Assembly (NCBI GenBank): GCA_029256105.1
Contig: JAQSYO010000019.1
Span: 1 to 64,000, forward strand
Direction of reading: 5' to 3'
DNA: 64,000 bases
DNA from: Herbinix sp.
GTDB lineage: Bacteria; Bacillota; Clostridia; Lachnospirales; Lachnospiraceae
Shown here one piece after another: positions 25,066 through 33,622 of the stretch. The notes beneath the pieces were generated by a model that saw only the letters and a program-made list of their open reading frames with translations, was not told the origin of the DNA and searched no databases. The translations under genes and the position numbers were made by a program. How positions within the stretch are numbered: position 1 is the stretch's first letter; every line of letters starts with the position of its first letter.

Positions 25066-25377
25066 TCAGTGATTACTTTCATACCCAAATTCTCTTAGTC
25101 TGTTTCTGCAGATTTCTCTTTCCTCATCTGTGAACAATTCATGGTATTCAGGTCTTAAAACAAGAGCCTCGACTGACAAATCAAGACGTTTATTTTCCCA
25201 CAGAACTTCAAACCCATAAGTTCCACCACTTTTGGAAATCAACTTTTTTGCCGCTTTAACCCCACCATATTTTGCTACTAATTGAATAAACCTTGATGCG
25301 GTATAATTGAGCTCCTTTTTTGCTATATGATATATATTGTTCATTTCTTCATTAAACCTATTTTCAATCGTACTCAT
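25066..25377 (-). CDS. McrBC-associated small protein (103 aa)
   Basis: 103 aa, of the kind 'AKYGGVKAAKKLIS...GFEVLWENKRLDLSVEALVL...YHELFTDEEREICRNRL'. I recognise this as a domain seen alone or attached to other proteins near bacterial defence genes. The pattern is helical, with a central Trp and an acidic 'FTDEE' turn. GGAGG precedes the ATG. It begins 17 bases after the McrC stop and is part of the same operon. Function unknown; a DNA- or partner-binding accessory role is possible. Confidence 0.65.
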   Translation of the reverse strand: MSTIENRFNEEMNNIYHIAKKELNYTASRFIQLVAKYGGVKAAKKLISKSGGTYGFEVLWENKRLDLSVEALVLRPEYHELFTDEEREICRNRLREFGYESNH

Positions 25378-25394
25378 ACCTATCCTCCAAGTAC

Positions 25395-26711
25395 CTATAC
25401 CAATTTACTCCTCAACTTTTTCAAGCTCATTTCAATATCTGTTACGTCAACGAAAAATAGAGACACATTTACGTAACTTCCATCAACCTCATAGCTTTTA
25501 AAAGTAATATCCTCATGTAGAGCTATTTCCTCAGTCTTTGGATAAAGAAGCCAAATATCCGGCGTATTGTACTTCTTGGAGTATGCAAACATCTGGTACA
25601 TATCGGCCTGCGATATACCATAGTTTTTTCCTCCATCATTAATTAACCGTTTCCACTTGGTGTCCATAATGATTTGATGCCCATCTTCACGAGCTACAAC
25701 AATATCCGGTCTTAAAGCAAAAATATTTCGATTATTCTCTTCAAACAAATAATACCCTCTATCCTGTGTTGATACATCCCAATCAATCTCACCAAGTACC
25801 CGTTTCATGTTCTGAGCCACATATGCTTCATAGACCTTTTCCATAGGGAACAATAAAGCCCTTGAGTTTGTGTCGCCGGTAAAGGTTGAGAAACTCTTAT
25901 TCATCAAGAACACTTTAGACCACATCATGATGTCCTCGTAATCCTTGGTATTCCTATCTATTACCACCTCAGAAAAATCCTTTACATAATTTGTAGACAT
26001 ATCAACCATTTCAAAGAACACTAATAGCTGCCTGATCGCTTTTATATTGCTAGAATTTGTAGATACTTTCTGCAATTTTATTAACGTAGACTTGATAAGT
26101 CGATTTTCAGCTCTATTTATTTGGAATTCATCATATGAAACATAAAACTTCTCTCTGTGAACCGTATTCTTTTTTATGTGTTCATTAAAGAGCAGCTTCC
26201 CCTTATAAAAATTCAGATTCTCATTGATTGGGATATAAGCGGATTTCAATCCACGCTTTGTAAGCTCGGCTACCTGCTGTATGTACATGCTAATAAAGAT
26301 CTCGTATAGATTCATACGATCAGTCTTCAAGTTTGCAGCATTATATACTTTTCCAGGGAAATCCTTCATGCTACGAAGCATTTTAAGAAAGACCTTGGTT
26401 GTTATTGAATCCGCCTCGTTATCTACAATAAAATCAATTTTAGGAAGTACCTGAATTTGATATCCACTTTCCAGCTGTACAAGGCCTACATAATTCCTTG
26501 CCTGAATGACATCTCCAACTCCCTTTTTAGCAAAAGCTCTAAAGAAGTCCAATGCTGCAGTTTCGTCATCTTCCGAAGTGTTCTCTCGAACAAACTTATC
26601 AAAGTCAGCAAAAATATCTTTATCCAGATACGTTAAATACTTGTCATTTTTGTAATCTATATTGCAGGTGATGGTATCGAACTCTTTTATAATTAACATA
26701 TTATCATCCAT
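25395..26711 (-). CDS. mcrC: McrC-family nuclease subunit
   Basis: 438 aa. The N-terminal part has the McrC pattern ('VGDVIQARNYVGLVQLESGYQIQVLPKID'), and the C-terminal third has the PD-(D/E)XK nuclease core: 'LRPDIVV' then 'IIMDTKWKRL' at about residues 330-350. McrC joins the McrB hexamer and cuts DNA when McrB recognises a modified base. It starts 13 bases after the McrB-like gene. It is quite different from the McrC-like protein at 2807-4288, so the island holds two unrelated copies of this enzyme type. Confidence 0.92.
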   Translation of the reverse strand: MDDNMLIIKEFDTITCNIDYKNDKYLTYLDKDIFADFDKFVRENTSEDDETAALDFFRAFAKKGVGDVIQARNYVGLVQLESGYQIQVLPKIDFIVDNEADSITTKVFLKMLRSMKDFPGKVYNAANLKTDRMNLYEIFISMYIQQVAELTKRGLKSAYIPINENLNFYKGKLLFNEHIKKNTVHREKFYVSYDEFQINRAENRLIKSTLIKLQKVSTNSSNIKAIRQLLVFFEMVDMSTNYVKDFSEVVIDRNTKDYEDIMMWSKVFLMNKSFSTFTGDTNSRALLFPMEKVYEAYVAQNMKRVLGEIDWDVSTQDRGYYLFEENNRNIFALRPDIVVAREDGHQIIMDTKWKRLINDGGKNYGISQADMYQMFAYSKKYNTPDIWLLYPKTEEIALHEDITFKSYEVDGSYVNVSLFFVDVTDIEMSLKKLRSKLV

Positions 26712-26723
26712 GTAGTCACCATC

Positions 26724-29700
26724 CTACTCCTCTGGGTTTAAGATACCTTCGTAGCTTTCAATCAAATCAAAAGCACTCTCCTGAATTTTATATTTTTGCT
26801 CTTTTTCCAAATTGGTACGTCCTCTGAATATCTTGTTGGGAGCAACTTCTTCATTCAAAATAAACTTATAATGAGCATCTGCTTTCCCTGTGTCACCTAG
26901 AACCAACTGAATTTTTTCATAATCATCATAAAAATATTCCTGTAACAATGGAACAACTGACTTTTTAAATATCTCACCCAGCTTCTCCACGGTTGGATCT
27001 TTTTTTAGACCCCAGAAAAAAGCCTGTCCAATCGTATGCTCACGATCAAATAAAAACTCAATTCTGATATTGATATCTTTTAATAATTTCTGAATATTAA
27101 CCACTATACCATTCTTTTCAACCACTACACCCTGCAGTAATTCATCCTTAGGCATCATTTCAACAAAATTAAATCTTCTACGAAGAGCTGTATCCATTAG
27201 CGCAATAGAACGATCTGCTGTATTCATAGTTCCAAGTATGTACACGTTGTTTGGGACACCAAACGGATGTGCTGATCCAGAATAAGGAAGAATTGCTGTC
27301 ATTGCTTCTTCTTCACCCAATCTCTTAGTTTCCTCGATCAGTGTAATTAATTCACCAAAAATCTTCGAAATGTTTCCTCTGTTAATTTCATCGATGATAA
27401 ATACATATGGCTTTTCATTCTTCTCCACAGTAATGCTGCTTTTAGAATATTTCTCTACCAATTTCATAACATCGGCAACTTGCATATTTCTTAATGGGTA
27501 TACAGTTTTTCTGTCTAAGCGGACATTTTTATTTAAAGCCAATACATCTTCATTAATATTCTTTGCTATCCACTTTACTTTTCGTGTTCTTGGGAAGTCT
27601 TCATCTTTTTCGTCATACTTATATTCACCCGTGATAACAGCAATGCCATCAACGGAAGTATTATGTGCTTGAACAAGAACAATATCACCTTCCTGCATTT
27701 CATCCTGGAAATTAGTAAGAATGGTGCGTGCTTGATTAGTGATACCTTTCGTCTGATCCGTAACATTGGCTTCTACATCAGTCCAGCCAATCTTAATATA
27801 ATCGTTCTCAAAGCACCGTGTTTTTAATTCAGAAGCACCACTTCCATCAAGAAGAACATTCCACACCACTGGATTCTCTCGAATACCCAAAGATGGTGCC
27901 TGTATTTTTTCTTCTTTGGCTCTCTCACAAAACGCTTTGAAAACACCCGGTACAATTTTGTACTGAAGCTCATTTGAATCTATTTCATCATCCATTACAG
28001 GACGAATTCCCTCAATAAACTCTTCGTAACCATATGACTGATGGAATGTCGTAAAAGCAATTCTACTTTCATTCTCCATCAACTCATTATATCTTTCCTT
28101 CACAGCTTCATATCCCAAATCTTCGACTTCCTGAAGGGACTTTCCATCACAGATAGCAACAGCGTAGATAGCCGTGTTATAAGTTTTTCCTGTTCCAGGA
28201 GGTCCGTATAAAATCATATTGCGGTCAAATGTTTTTTGTAAGTTCACCATAGATTTTTTCACCCCATTAACTTTATTTTCGAAAATCTTGTCATAACTTG
28301 GCATTAATATATTTACAGCTTCAATAGTATCATTAATAATCTGTTCTGTTCTTGATGCCTCATACGGATTATCAATATTTTTTATAATTCTTATCTTCTT
28401 ATATTCTCCTGTTTCATAAGCTGAAATAGCTTCACCTTGAATATTACCAATATACTTATAGTTGCCTGAGATATCTTCTCCATCAAAATGACATCCGCTG
28501 TTTTCAGGAACTATTTCATAGATCATTCTATTAAATTGCTCGAAGTCCCCCTCTTTACAAGAAACATCTTTTACTTCAACGCGCGCAGATAATATCACCT
28601 CACTATCGAATTTGCAAATAGCAAGAGAAATACTAAATGGCTTATCTTCAAGACCTTTTCTTTTCAACTCAATCCAGAAATAATCTGGAACTATCTGGCC
28701 TTGATTTACCCAATTTGAGCAACCAGCAAACAAAAAATCAGGAAACTTATCCAATACTTTTTTACCGTATTCAATAAACTGATTTCGTGCATAAGTTCCA
28801 AGCTCTTTGACTTGGCTCATATCTTCATCTTTGTCAGTAGCATTTTCTGGTTTTTTATAGTGCGTTCCTGAATAAGCTACTATCCACTGTTCAATTGCTG
28901 AAAAATCAATTTGTACACCGCTCTTGTTTAATTCTTGTGCAGCCAAGTCCAATATACGGTAATTCTTAAAGGGTAAATTTGAATCTCTAAAAATTTTTAT
29001 CTTTCTACTATTTTCAATGTAAGTAGATACTTCGATCTTTTTCTTCAACTCTATTCCTAATGCTGAAAAAATATCATCGCTTCCCATATTACCGTTTAAG
29101 ATTGGGAATGAATATGGTTTTAAGCAATGTAAAACCATAGATGCTGCCGCAGCTCTCATACCTCGGTATTTATCCTTTAATATAGGTTCAACTCTATCAT
29201 ACATCTGGCTGTCTTCATCTAGTTTTGAAACATCAATACACATGGAAATAAATCTTCGTGTTAATTCAGGGGTTGTATTTCTTTCAAAAGAATAAAAGCC
29301 CGTTCCAAATAAACCTACTGCAACTTTGCCTTCTTCTAGATGAGTGTACTTTCCATCTTTTGTATTCTGCCATATACTATCAAGCACTTCACATAAATGC
29401 TGCTTGTCCTCTACAGGCAGATGACTTTCTTTTATCGTTTTAATTTTCTTATCAATACCATGTTTCACGTTTATAACAGACATTAAGTACACCAGATTTA
29501 AATCTTTATAATCTAATACAGAAATATCATTCATTCGAGAATACGCATCAACGGTTTCTCGCATAAGTTCATAACAACCATCATATTCATCTGGTATCAG
29601 TTCCGACATCCCCTGTAATCTGCGTAATAGATCATTACTTCCCATCGTCAAATCAGTCCACATTCTTTCAATTTCAGATACATACTCATCTTTGATTGCT

Positions 29701-30095
29701 ATTCCAGAAGCCATTGGACTCCATGTTTGTTCCGGAAAAGCCTCTTTAAGATCATCTTGTTGTAGCATAATACCTTTAAATCCATCAACAAAACTGTCAA
29801 AAGCAACTGTAATATGTTTAGCCATAACACCCGCTTTTTTCTTTTCTGGATCGTAATGAGGCGCTTCAAAGCTACCGGTTGTTGCATGTCCTGAAGCAAT
29901 AATTCCGCGCGGCATATTACCTGTTTTCATTAAAAAAACTCTATCTCCAATCTCTACATTGCTATTCGAACAAGTCCAAGATAGTTCTTCCACCTCACCT
30001 TTTTTAGTTTTATCAATTAACTTATAATAATTTTGTTGATTCCAATCTCCTTCATGCCAATTTTCCTGATTCCATGTTAATAACCAAGCCCCCAT
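26724..30095 (-). CDS. mcrB: McrB-like NTPase with N-terminal EVE-like domain and an insert in the AAA module
   Basis: 1123 aa, well over twice E. coli McrB. Residues 1-150 look like an EVE/PUA-type domain ('WLLTWNQENWHEGDW', 'VEIGDRVFLMKTG', 'RGIIASGHA'), a fold that binds modified bases. About 190-600 includes a region like DUF3578. The AAA+ module has Walker A 'GPPGTGKT' (about 630), Walker B 'FIIDEINRGN' (about 898) and 'GTMNTADRS' (about 957) with 'LRRRF'. Between Walker A and B sits an extra block of about 150 residues ('NDYIKIGWTD', 'EGDIVLVQAHNTSVDGIAVITGEY') that looks like a second EVE-like domain. It is the first gene of the large minus-strand operon, with AGGAGG before the ATG. 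Confidence 0.9.
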   Translation of the reverse strand: MGAWLLTWNQENWHEGDWNQQNYYKLIDKTKKGEVEELSWTCSNSNVEIGDRVFLMKTGNMPRGIIASGHATTGSFEAPHYDPEKKKAGVMAKHITVAFDSFVDGFKGIMLQQDDLKEAFPEQTWSPMASGIAIKDEYVSEIERMWTDLTMGSNDLLRRLQGMSELIPDEYDGCYELMRETVDAYSRMNDISVLDYKDLNLVYLMSVINVKHGIDKKIKTIKESHLPVEDKQHLCEVLDSIWQNTKDGKYTHLEEGKVAVGLFGTGFYSFERNTTPELTRRFISMCIDVSKLDEDSQMYDRVEPILKDKYRGMRAAAASMVLHCLKPYSFPILNGNMGSDDIFSALGIELKKKIEVSTYIENSRKIKIFRDSNLPFKNYRILDLAAQELNKSGVQIDFSAIEQWIVAYSGTHYKKPENATDKDEDMSQVKELGTYARNQFIEYGKKVLDKFPDFLFAGCSNWVNQGQIVPDYFWIELKRKGLEDKPFSISLAICKFDSEVILSARVEVKDVSCKEGDFEQFNRMIYEIVPENSGCHFDGEDISGNYKYIGNIQGEAISAYETGEYKKIRIIKNIDNPYEASRTEQIINDTIEAVNILMPSYDKIFENKVNGVKKSMVNLQKTFDRNMILYGPPGTGKTYNTAIYAVAICDGKSLQEVEDLGYEAVKERYNELMENESRIAFTTFHQSYGYEEFIEGIRPVMDDEIDSNELQYKIVPGVFKAFCERAKEEKIQAPSLGIRENPVVWNVLLDGSGASELKTRCFENDYIKIGWTDVEANVTDQTKGITNQARTILTNFQDEMQEGDIVLVQAHNTSVDGIAVITGEYKYDEKDEDFPRTRKVKWIAKNINEDVLALNKNVRLDRKTVYPLRNMQVADVMKLVEKYSKSSITVEKNEKPYVFIIDEINRGNISKIFGELITLIEETKRLGEEEAMTAILPYSGSAHPFGVPNNVYILGTMNTADRSIALMDTALRRRFNFVEMMPKDELLQGVVVEKNGIVVNIQKLLKDINIRIEFLFDREHTIGQAFFWGLKKDPTVEKLGEIFKKSVVPLLQEYFYDDYEKIQLVLGDTGKADAHYKFILNEEVAPNKIFRGRTNLEKEQKYKIQESAFDLIESYEGILNPEE

Positions 30096-30452
30096 TTTAC
30101 TGCCTCCTATAATTGCTCTTTACAATCAAACTTATCATAATATTACCACATTAGTAACTTTTTTAATAACTTTTTTACATTTCTTGCACAATTTTACTGC
30201 TAAGTATCTTTTATCGACCTTCTTAATATCCTAATTGAATAAAAAACAAATAACTGTACTAAGTATATACCCTACATTGTCCAGAATATGGTACTTCTAA
30301 TAAAAAAATAAAAAAAATTTAGTAAATAAGATACTTGTCTGCGAAAAATGTTTCTGTTATTCTTAATGCATACACTTAACAGGTCTTCTGACCATCCACA
30401 GCCCATTTCCGGCAAGTTTCCCACCTTATAATATTAATATCAAGGAGAACAA
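30096..30452. other. Intergenic region, including a conserved leader at 30376-30452
   Basis: Holds the promoter region of the minus-strand defence operon and the upstream part of the plus-strand repeated gene. A direct repeat AAAAAAGTTA is visible on the minus strand at about 30155-30175. The last 77 bases (30376-30452) are clearly related to 36906-36982 in front of the intact copy, including GGTC...TGACCATC, GCCCATTTCCGG and CAAGGAGAACAA. The duplication therefore included the leader. Confidence 0.6.
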
Positions 30453-30739
30453 ATGATTACCAAAACTGAATTGAAATCTGTTGACACCCCGTATTTTGAT
30501 GTACTGCAGATGGGATGTTTTGCCATCTTTGTGCAGTCAAAGAATACAAAGCATTAAGGACTATTCAAGTAGAGGAATACCCCACCTTTAGACATTTCAA
30601 AATATACCACAAGCACAACAGCCACAATGAATATCATAGGCATAATGATGCTCGGAGCCTTACCATGGCCATCGAGCATATTAAAAGTCATGACGCCTTT
30701 CAGCTAAACGGAAGGAAACCAGTAAAGAATTATGCTTAG
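30453..30739 (+). pseudogene. Frameshifted copy of a repeated small gene
   Basis: Begins like the intact 96-aa gene at 36983, with the same ribosome-binding site and 'MITKTELKSVDTPYFDVLQMGCFAIFVQSKNTKH', then hits a stop. A one-base loss relative to the intact copy shifts the frame. The rest continues in another frame as 'VEEYPTFRHFKIYHKHN' through 'FQLNGRKPVKNYA'. It is a broken paralogue of that gene. Confidence 0.85.
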
Positions 30740-30770
30740 CAAGTTCTACATTTTCCAGCTCCGCTGCCAC

Positions 30771-30804
30771 AAAAAAAGCACCCATCACATTCTGACAAGT
30801 GCTT
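30771..30804 (-). terminator. Terminator of the XRE gene
   Basis: Minus strand: AAGCACTTGTCA pairs with TGATGGGTGCTT around GAATG, followed by seven T. It lies 12 bases after the stop codon of the XRE gene. Confidence 0.8.
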
Positions 30805-30815
30805 AAATTAAATTC

Positions 30816-31565
30816 CTACTCTTCTTGAAGAATTGTATAATTAATGCAATTTTGCATTTTAATCTGAGCTATACATTCTTCCTTACTTTTACCGTGACCC
30901 CTAATTCTATCATTTTCGTCAACCCAATAATACAGATCCTCTGCTCCGAACAGTTCCGCTCTTACTTCTTTCAGGATTTCCATTTCTGTTACATCCACTC
31001 TGTCCTGCGCTTTTTCAGAAAATGATACTGCTTTTCGTTGTTCTTCATGATGCATAAAGCCATCATCAATAATATTATACAATATTCTAGAAAACTTCTG
31101 TGCCTGTTCATCCGTTTCAATATAAATGCCAAAACCGTTAGCATAAATAGAAACAATGTTATATCCGTATTCCTTTAATTCTAATGCAATTCCCATAATA
31201 CGAGCAAATCTTAATTCTATAATTGGAAAGAATTCCTGTATATCCTCCTCAAGAACATCATAGAATCCTTTTTCTTTAATATTTCTGATATATTCACTAC
31301 TGCAATCCTCTATGATATTATATCTCTGTGTATTAACTATCTTTGTTTCCTGCGCCTTTCCAAACAGTAACTCATCTGTTGATATATTAAAAATCTCACT
31401 TATTTTTGCCAACATATAAATGTCAGGTTTTCCAATATTGTCTTCCCAGGTAGAAATTGTTTGTCTTGCAACATTTATTTGTTGTGCCAATTTCTCCTGT
31501 GATAACTTTTTTTTGTCTCGAAGCACTCTCAGATTCTCTCCAAAACGTACATTTTTTCTAATCAT
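30816..31565 (-). CDS. XRE-family regulator with a C-terminal sensor-like domain
   Basis: 249 aa. The HTH at residues about 8-66 is a standard Cro/C1 type ('LSQEKLAQQINVARQTISTWE', 'STDELLFG'). The remaining 180 residues are acidic, with no named domain but with two alpha/beta patches that could be a small-molecule or protein-binding domain ('YNIVSIYANGFGIYIETDEQAQKF'). AGGAGG before the ATG. It has its own terminator, a promoter with an 8-bp inverted repeat across the -10 box, and no co-directional neighbour close by, so it is probably a single autoregulated gene. Confidence 0.85.
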   Translation of the reverse strand: MIRKNVRFGENLRVLRDKKKLSQEKLAQQINVARQTISTWEDNIGKPDIYMLAKISEIFNISTDELLFGKAQETKIVNTQRYNIIEDCSSEYIRNIKEKGFYDVLEEDIQEFFPIIELRFARIMGIALELKEYGYNIVSIYANGFGIYIETDEQAQKFSRILYNIIDDGFMHHEEQRKAVSFSEKAQDRVDVTEMEILKEVRAELFGAEDLYYWVDENDRIRGHGKSKEECIAQIKMQNCINYTILQEE

Positions 31566-31586
31566 AAATGGATTTATCCTCCTATA

Positions 31587-31628
31587 AATTGATATAACTA
31601 TTATAGCATTGTCCTATCAATTCACCAA
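31587..31628 (-). promoter_or_regulatory. Promoter and inverted-repeat operator of the XRE gene
   Basis: Minus strand TTGGTG, 17 bases, TATAAT (complement of 31600-31628). AATTGATA at 31587-31594 and TATCAATT at 31615-31622 form a perfect inverted repeat that encloses the -10 box, a good place for autorepression. Confidence 0.65.
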
Positions 31629-31816
31629 GCTAATGGATTTAACATTACCGCAATTCATTTTAACAAAATTTCCAACTAAATTGTAGAAATCCAATAAGAG
31701 AATAAGTCATACTCGAACAACAATTCTCTAATCTCAACCCTAGCTTATATTTCGTTATCTAAGCCACGTTCCATGGATCTGAACATTGACATTAAATGAA
31801 TAGACCACACAGCAAA

Positions 31817-31856
31817 GGCTCCTCATCACTAGGAATTCAACCAGTGATGGAGAGCC
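31817..31856 (-). terminator. Hairpin after the 107-aa gene
   Basis: GGCTC-x-TCATCACT at the left pairs with AGTGATGG-x-GAGCC at the right around a 12-base loop, on the minus strand side just after the gene ending at 31874. The T-run is weak (TTTGC), so termination efficiency is uncertain. The region 31629-31816 holds nothing else I can see. Confidence 0.5.
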
Positions 31857-31873
31857 TAATTAGAATTTATAAG

Positions 31874-32197
31874 CTATTTCTTTGGTTTGAACTTGGCACT
31901 ATAGGCTTTAACCGCCTCATCCTTCATGAGCCACCCGAACTTTCTGAGAAATTCTAACTTCTGTTCATCTGTCGCCCATTCCTGCAATATGTGCAGAACA
32001 CCTTCAAAGCGCTCGTTCTCCTTACCATTAAAGAACTTTCCTCCGGGTCCTTGTTTGAACATTGCCGGCACTCCATTCTTAATCGCCTTCCAAACTGTGG
32101 ATCCTCCAGTAGTAGTTAAATCATCACCCACAAATCCATCTAATGCACCCGATACTAATCTCTTCAAAAGGCTCTTTTCTTCATTCGTTACCGCCAT
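31874..32197 (-). CDS. Hypothetical protein (107 aa) paired with the MerR/zinc-ribbon gene
   Basis: 107 aa from the ATG at 32197, preceded by GGAGGAG; the five codons upstream precede that site. Its start lies 2 bases after the stop of the MerR-like gene, which also ends within the ribosome-binding site. The sequence is basic and Gly-rich ('GALDGFVGDDLTTTGGSTVWKAIKNG') with a helical C-terminus ('EWATDEQKLEFLRKFGWLM'). No domain recognised. The tight coupling suggests a two-gene unit, perhaps effector and regulator. Confidence 0.6.
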   Translation of the reverse strand: MAVTNEEKSLLKRLVSGALDGFVGDDLTTTGGSTVWKAIKNGVPAMFKQGPGGKFFNGKENERFEGVLHILQEWATDEQKLEFLRKFGWLMKDEAVKAYSAKFKPKK

Positions 32198-32199
32198 AA

Positions 32200-32883
32200 T
32201 TACTCCTCCCATACACCAAGATTAATGTCCTCAGAGTCGTAAGCACCGACTGGGTACTCTCGAATCCATCCATCAATGTGTATTACCTTACCGCACTTGG
32301 GACACTCGTAACTGTTTTCGGAATTAAAACTATACACAATGTCTGGTCCCATACCATTTTCTCTTTCATCGCTGCTCTGGTCATAAAGGTAATCTTCCAA
32401 ATCGACTTCATACTCTTCACCGCAGTACGGACACTGGAAAATACGAATAAGCGACACCGGGCGATAACCATACATATCTTCAATATCGATGAATTTCTCT
32501 CCAGAAGCCTCCTTCTTCGTAATAGCATTCCAGTAGTGTTCAGTGTCAAAAGTCTCGAACTCTGCTTTATCATCAAGCAGTTCTGAAAGCAATGCCAAAG
32601 AGTTGCGTTTTCTCGCTATCTCCGCATCAATGCTTTGTATTCGTGCTACAGCCGCTTCCTTCAAATTCCATTCACCATCTTGCAGTTTTCTTATATCGCT
32701 GCAGGTGAGTCCAGATTTTGTTAGAACTACAAGAAGACGTAAATTTTCAAAGTCTGTTTCAGTGTAATCAGTACTTCTGTTTCCAGATGGTGGATTCTCT
32801 GGGAAGAAGATGTCTTCACGTTTGAACAGTTTAATTCGATCAGCATCAATACCGAGTTTTTCTTGAATTTCTTTTGGTCTCAT
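32200..32883 (-). CDS. MerR-like HTH protein with C-terminal zinc ribbon
   Basis: 227 aa. Residues 1-70 resemble a MerR-type winged HTH ('RPKEIQEKLGIDADRIKLFKRE', then 'DFENLRLLVVLTKSGLTCSDIRKLQDG'). A helical segment that could be the MerR coiled coil follows. Residues about 160-205 contain a zinc ribbon, 'CPYCGEEY' and 'CPKCGKVIH'. This looks like a metal-sensing or DNA-binding regulator. AGGAGG stands before the ATG. It is the first gene of a two-gene unit with the 107-aa gene. Confidence 0.75.
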   Translation of the reverse strand: MRPKEIQEKLGIDADRIKLFKREDIFFPENPPSGNRSTDYTETDFENLRLLVVLTKSGLTCSDIRKLQDGEWNLKEAAVARIQSIDAEIARKRNSLALLSELLDDKAEFETFDTEHYWNAITKKEASGEKFIDIEDMYGYRPVSLIRIFQCPYCGEEYEVDLEDYLYDQSSDERENGMGPDIVYSFNSENSYECPKCGKVIHIDGWIREYPVGAYDSEDINLGVWEE

Positions 32884-33000
32884 TTACTTAGACCTCCTCT
32901 CGATACTTATTGTAACAAGTGGGGACTTTGTCCCCGTCAAGTATAATTTTCAAAAAAATGAATTAATCCATTCTTTTATTATTCTATAGTTCCATTTCAA

Positions 33001-33441
33001 TCACTCTTCAGTTTTCCAATGAGATTTGTTTATAATCTCATATAGGATTTGAACTATTCTAGGGGCATAGCTTTCAAATATTATTGTCCAAGTTCCTGGT
33101 TCTGCAAAAGAAAGAGCTTTAACATCAGGATCTTCTAAACAATATTGATATGCATTTCTATGTGTCATGATATTCCTGATGCCTCTAATTCCTGATTCTT
33201 TGCTTGCTAGAAATTCATAATCCTCCTCGGATAGCATATTTTTTCTTTTTAATTCGTACAAATCCTCTAAAAAGTTTTGATTATAGTTTTCCCTTACAGA
33301 TTTACAGATTAACTCCATAGCATTAAACAAAACTAATATAGCAGCATAATCTTCTTCATTATCATGTAAACGCAAAGAAGTAAATAACATATCACCATAA
33401 TAGTGTGAATATTGCCAAACCTCATCAATCAACCCACTCAC
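33001..33441 (-). CDS. HEPN-like protein (146 aa)
   Basis: 146 aa, all helical. The GTG start at 33441 has AAGGGGG upstream. The C-terminal part contains 'RNIMTHRNAY', which fits the R-x4-H motif of HEPN-type RNases in the correct helical context. The upstream helix ('YAAILVLFNAMELICKSVREN') fits the conserved first helix of that fold. HEPN proteins are often RNases of toxin-antitoxin or defence systems. No obvious antitoxin or nucleotidyltransferase gene lies next to it. Evidence is motif-level only. Confidence 0.5.
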   Translation of the reverse strand: MSGLIDEVWQYSHYYGDMLFTSLRLHDNEEDYAAILVLFNAMELICKSVRENYNQNFLEDLYELKRKNMLSEEDYEFLASKESGIRGIRNIMTHRNAYQYCLEDPDVKALSFAEPGTWTIIFESYAPRIVQILYEIINKSHWKTEE

Positions 33442-33622
33442 AAAAAATCCCCCTTACCACATCAAATCATATATAAATATAATCATAATTCAGCAAATTT
33501 TACCAATATAACCTCCATTTAACCTTGCTTTGCATTCATAATACTAAGTATAACAATCTAACGATTCACTAAATATATTTATTCACCTTAAATTTATTTT
33601 ACTATTTGGCACATCTTACATA

